Below are positions 61,084 to 64,000 of a stretch of 64,000 nucleotides of DNA, in pieces. Origin of the DNA: Meghimatium bilineatum (taxonomy: Eukaryota > Mollusca > Gastropoda > Stylommatophora > Philomycidae). Each line of letters starts with the position of its first letter. Within the stretch, counting starts at the first letter, position 1. The notes under the pieces are model-generated. The model was not told the DNA's origin and did no database searches. It saw nothing but the letters and a program-made list of their open reading frames with translations. The stretch lies in assembly GCA_034231615.1 (NCBI GenBank), contig CM067306.1, forward strand, positions 44,336,094 to 44,400,093, in the 5' to 3' direction. A program made the translations under genes and the position numbers.

Positions 61084-61560
61084 GCTCCTCGATTCAAGCT
61101 GTGCTTCTTCTCCGAACGTGGCAGAAGTGATGCACGAGTTCATCTGATGTTAGCAGCTAACTCCATTATTGATTCAGCAAACACAGTCAGTCCACAGGAT
61201 CCATCAGCTACTAGTAGTAGTATTAGTCTTTTGACTTCTGTGAGCACTGCCACACAGTACGAGTCCAGCCTATGGAGCTGTTTTGACACAATTGTCGAGG
61301 AAAATCCCACCACAGACCGTTCTGCAAGTGTCGAAGGCAACAGCATTAACACTGAGGTGACACAGTACCTGTCAGAGCCACTTCAAACTCGACAGTCAGA
61401 TCCAGTTTCATGGTGGCATTCCAATAAGCAAAGATTTCCAAGTATGGCTAGACTGGCGCAGACATCTCTTGCACCACCACCTACAAGTGTGCCATCGAAA
61501 GGCTGTTCCACAAAATGTCGAGATATTGATTTTCCTGAAATACAACTCGTCCTTTCTTGA
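61084..61560 (+). pseudogene. hAT transposase C-terminal dimerisation region
   Basis: Same frame as the catalytic piece: APRFKLCFF, a Ser-rich spacer (DPSATSSSISLLTSVSTATQ), then DPVSWWHSNKQRFPSMARLA and APPPTSVPSKGC, the hAT dimerisation motif. Normally this continues S-x-R-x-F-S-x-A-G. Here a frame change follows, and FLKYNSSFLDSERS in another frame (61,530-61,575) shows the end of the domain after a deletion of part of its middle. Confidence 0.82.
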
Positions 61561-62066
61561 CTCTGAGAGGTCAACTTCACAGCCAGAATGAAGACTGACT
61601 GACTAAAATAGTGAAAGTACTGAATTAATGTATTTCAATAAATTCAATATGTTCAATGTACTGTTTTTGTAAGTTGTAACTGAGCTGCCAATTTGTCAAC
61701 TGAAAACAATGTGAAAACTAAAAACTGAAAAGTAAAAATTAAAATTACTAAATTAGCATTATGTGCTTATGTATTATGTTTCATCTTAAACTTATGGAAC
61801 TTAATATTACTTATTCTAATGTAAATATAATTATTTTACATTTAAATGATTTAATTTGAGTATATGTCATCATTGTCATGGCTATAGTAATGAACTGTAG
61901 TAATGAATAGTCGAGTTACTCCACTCACCTAAGTCAAGTGATGTAGTACATTATTTAACTTTTATTTTTTTATTTGTAAATCCGGCACCGGCCGGATATC
62001 ATTTCATAAATCTGGCCAAATCCGGTTTAAGCCGGATTTCAAAAATTTGAATCCGGTACAGCCCTA

Positions 62067-62465
62067 ATATACGAGATATATAATGTAAATAACTGATGCT
62101 CCCACGACGTGCGAAAATGAGAAATTGTTGTGGGTAGTTATGAGACATGGAGCATATCTATCTATTCAGAGATTCCCATTGTCATTACGTTATTGACACA
62201 TGTCTCATGAGAATTAAGCGCTCTAAAAAACAATCAGTTCTTAAAAAAAACATGAATGTAATATAGTGATGCAGTTTAGAATCGATCTGTTGGCTGAACA
62301 TTCATATAATTAGTTGTAGAATTTGCGTTCACACTAGTTGAACTCTGCTTATCGGTAGTTTGGCTTGTCTATCTGTCATTCTGTTTAAGGAAATATCTTT
62401 GAATCAGATGTTATTATGGTAAATACAAATTAAATAAATACAATCTTTTGTCTTCGTGTGTTATT
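62067..62465. other. No feature recognised
   Basis: AT-rich flank between the hAT and a LINE 3' end. Nothing supported. Confidence 0.45.
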
Positions 62466-62678
62466 AAAATTATGACACGTTGTTGAAGACTTTACTTAAA
62501 GGTAATGTTAAATTGCTGAATGCAAAAAGTAAACAGATACAAGTGGAATATAAACATCACGAGAGAAATAAAATTTACTATGTTAAAGTCCACCACCATT
62601 GTAAGAGACAAAAGATGCTGGATGCCTGTTGCAGCCACTCTTCGATGCCGAAGTTGTACTTGATCTATCTATCTATAC
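62466..62678 (+). mobile_element. RTE-like LINE 3' end (copy 4) with (ATCT)n tail
   Basis: acgttgttgaagactttact, the aagtggaatataaacatcac block, and gatgcctgttgcagccactc followed by ttcgatgccgaagttgtact match the end of copy 1 at 3990-4177. Where copy 1 continues into (TGA)n, this copy continues into tgatctatctatctat. Only ~200 bp are present, consistent with severe 5' truncation. Confidence 0.85.
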
Positions 62679-62884
62679 GCTGTGGCCCTTGTTTGCTTTG
62701 CGGCGTCAGGGGTAGAAAAGTTCTCTGGAGATGGCCTTCCTGTGTGCTGTTTGTAACCTTGTTATTGTAGCTTCTTTGATTTCTGTGATCCATCTATTAC
62801 ATGATCTGTCTCAGGCTTTATAGCAGTCATGTCTATATGTCATGGCCATTTGTGACATGCTGTCTATTGTTGGTACTTGACGAT

Positions 62885-62968
62885 AATAGCTTATACAAGT
62901 AAATTCAAGTAGGAAGCATGCGGATAAATGAAAAATTCTTGAACCTAGTTCAATTCCCGTTAGCTCAA
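62885..62968. repeat. Fragment related to the 719-1590 tandem repeat
   Basis: gcttatacaagtaaattcaa and gtaggaagc read in reverse complement as gcttcctacttgaatttact, matching 1515-1540. Directly after it, agttcaattcccgttag (62,945-62,961) matches the unit start in direct orientation. The segment is therefore rearranged. Confidence 0.6.
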
Positions 62969-63170
62969 GAAATGATGATGATAATGCTGAGCAGTGCTGT
63001 AGTCATGTTGATCGTCCGTAGTGAGTCCTTCCACCTTAGTCATTATGGTAACCCGTGTCTATATGTATCAACATGTGGTATTAAAACATTATACACAGAC
63101 TCAAGAATTGGTTAGTTCTAGTTATACAAGTTCTAGAGAAACATCCTCTTATACACACATCCAAGACTTG

Positions 63171-64000
63171 TGGACTTCTAGTTATACAAGTCACAGTTCA
63201 ACAACACACAAATCGGCTTTCGAAAAAATAAAAGCTGTACAGATGAAATCTTCGCCTTCAAACAACTTTCAGAAAGAGCGACAGAACATAACTAAGACTT
63301 ATATTTGGATTTTGTGGACCAAGAGAAAGCTTTTGATAGAGTGGATAGAACACAATTATGGATAACATTACAGACATGGAGTTTCACAACATCTGATAAG
63401 CCTATGCCAGAACATATATGCCAATAGTCAATGCGCAGTAAGAATGAGCGCAGGCACATCCGATAATTTTCACATCCACTCGGGAGTGAGACAGGGATGT
63501 GTACTATCCCCCCTATTGTTCATATCATACATAGATCACTTCTGCAAAGTAACAAAGGCAACGGAAGAAAAAATTCTGAAGAATAACTTAAATGAATTGC
63601 TATTTTCAGACGAAAACGCACTAGTAGCATTATCAGAAGAGCAACTAGAAAGACAAATAGGTTACATCAAACATGCCAAACCTTTAACATGAAGATAAAC
63701 ATAGAAAAGACCGAAGTAGTGAAGATAGGAAGAACTGAAAGAAACACCAATATATATATTGGAAACAACAGACAAACAAGTGACATAATTCTCATACCTA
63801 GGAAGCAATATAACAACAGGCGACAAGAGCAGTAAAGAAATGCGCAATAGATGTATACACAAAGCATACCAAGCCCTAGGGCAAATGACACCAATCTTCA
63901 GAAACAAAAATGCACTTTTAAACATAAAAAACACTATTCAGAACGATTATTATGCTAACGTTGCGCTACCAATGCCAAACATGGACAACGACAGCACAAG
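63171..64000 (+). mobile_element. LINE reverse transcriptase fragment, cut by window end
   Basis: Plus-strand order: CFRKN-like NRLSKK/ IGFRKNKSCTD codons (63,205-63,250), LDFVDQEKAFDRVDRTQLW (63,300-63,360, across frames), GVSQHLISLCQNIYANSQCA (63,380-63,440), then the long open frame 63,444-63,692 with SGVRQGCVLSPLLFISYIDH and LLFSDENALVALSEEQLERQ where the catalytic Y/F-A-D-D reads FSDE. Further on, SYLGSNIT (63,800) and NRCIHKAYQALGQMTPIF (63,845-63,900) lead to the thumb region. It differs from the RTE-like and family B copies. The FSDE change and frame shifts make it inactive. The element continues past the right edge. Confidence 0.85.

Larger units (their letters stand above)
59333..62066 (+). 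mobile_element. hAT transposon, 2.73 kb, with TIRs and decayed BED-type transposase
   Basis: The left end taggggtgtaccggatt pairs with the right end aatccggtacagcccta (one mismatch). The subterminal regions are rich in ccggat words on both sides (59,345-59,415 and 61,980-62,057). Flanks atatatat and atatacga are a possible decayed 8-bp duplication. The interior holds a hAT transposase in order: BED finger remnant, linker, DDE/RNase H-like domain, hAT dimerisation tail. The reading frame changes near 59,970 and 60,245, has a TAG at 61,081, and has a small deletion in the dimerisation tail, so it is not active. Confidence 0.92.

Noticed and set aside
1-64000. LTR retrovirus, Polinton or toxin remnants
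   Set aside because: No capsid, protease, integrase, envelope or long terminal repeat pattern was seen.

Overview
This window looks like repeat-dominated, intron-age-unknown animal DNA, most likely from an invertebrate. The evidence is the mix of decayed elements: at least four groups of LINE reverse transcriptases, Penelope-like (GIY-YIG) remnants, a mariner, hAT transposons, MITEs and AT-type microsatellites. I cannot name the species. I found no convincing host gene, no tRNA or rRNA gene, no CRISPR array, and no LTR-retrovirus or Polinton remnant.

Layout, left to right. 0-4.4 kb: a Penelope-like endonuclease scrap, a ~350-bp tandem repeat, and a nearly full-length but decayed RTE-like LINE ending in a (TGA)n tail. 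4.4-9.7 kb: a 338-bp nonautonomous hAT with an exact 8-bp target duplication, a 28-bp minisatellite, two copies of a fold-back MITE, a 2.7-kb minisatellite of 37-bp units, and a telomere-like and (AAT)n tract. 9.7-13.2 kb: minus-strand LINE pieces of three kinds, one with an RNase H domain. 13.2-25 kb: sparse DNA with small minisatellites, a Penelope-like RT/endonuclease fragment, a second RTE-like copy, a second RNase H LINE, an internally deleted mariner with perfect 31-bp inverted repeats, and the 3' end of another LINE.

25.03-54.32 kb is a single 29.3-kb satellite of about 1,170 copies of a 25-bp monomer. It starts exactly at the stop codon of the LINE on its left. The consensus contains no TTA, CTA or TCA on the plus strand, so all three minus frames stay open for hundreds of codons. 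Because 25 is not divisible by 3, every frame reads the same 25-residue repeat. The long ORFs (up to 1,191 codons) are therefore expected from composition and are not evidence of a protein. The array is organised in nested duplications with offsets of 11,592, 3,847 and 2,200 bp.

54.3-64 kb: a GC-richer block with an inverted repeat, a minus-strand LINE, a second copy of the minisatellite/telomere-like/microsatellite composite seen at 9 kb, more LINE 3' ends, a 2.73-kb hAT element with recognisable TIRs and a decayed BED-type transposase, and a LINE reverse transcriptase running off the right edge.

No set of genes here works together as a pathway. The coherent story is of repeat biology: retroelement insertion, DNA-transposon insertion and loss, and local amplification of short sequences into arrays. 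All alignments and counts were done by eye and lengths marked 'about' are approximate.
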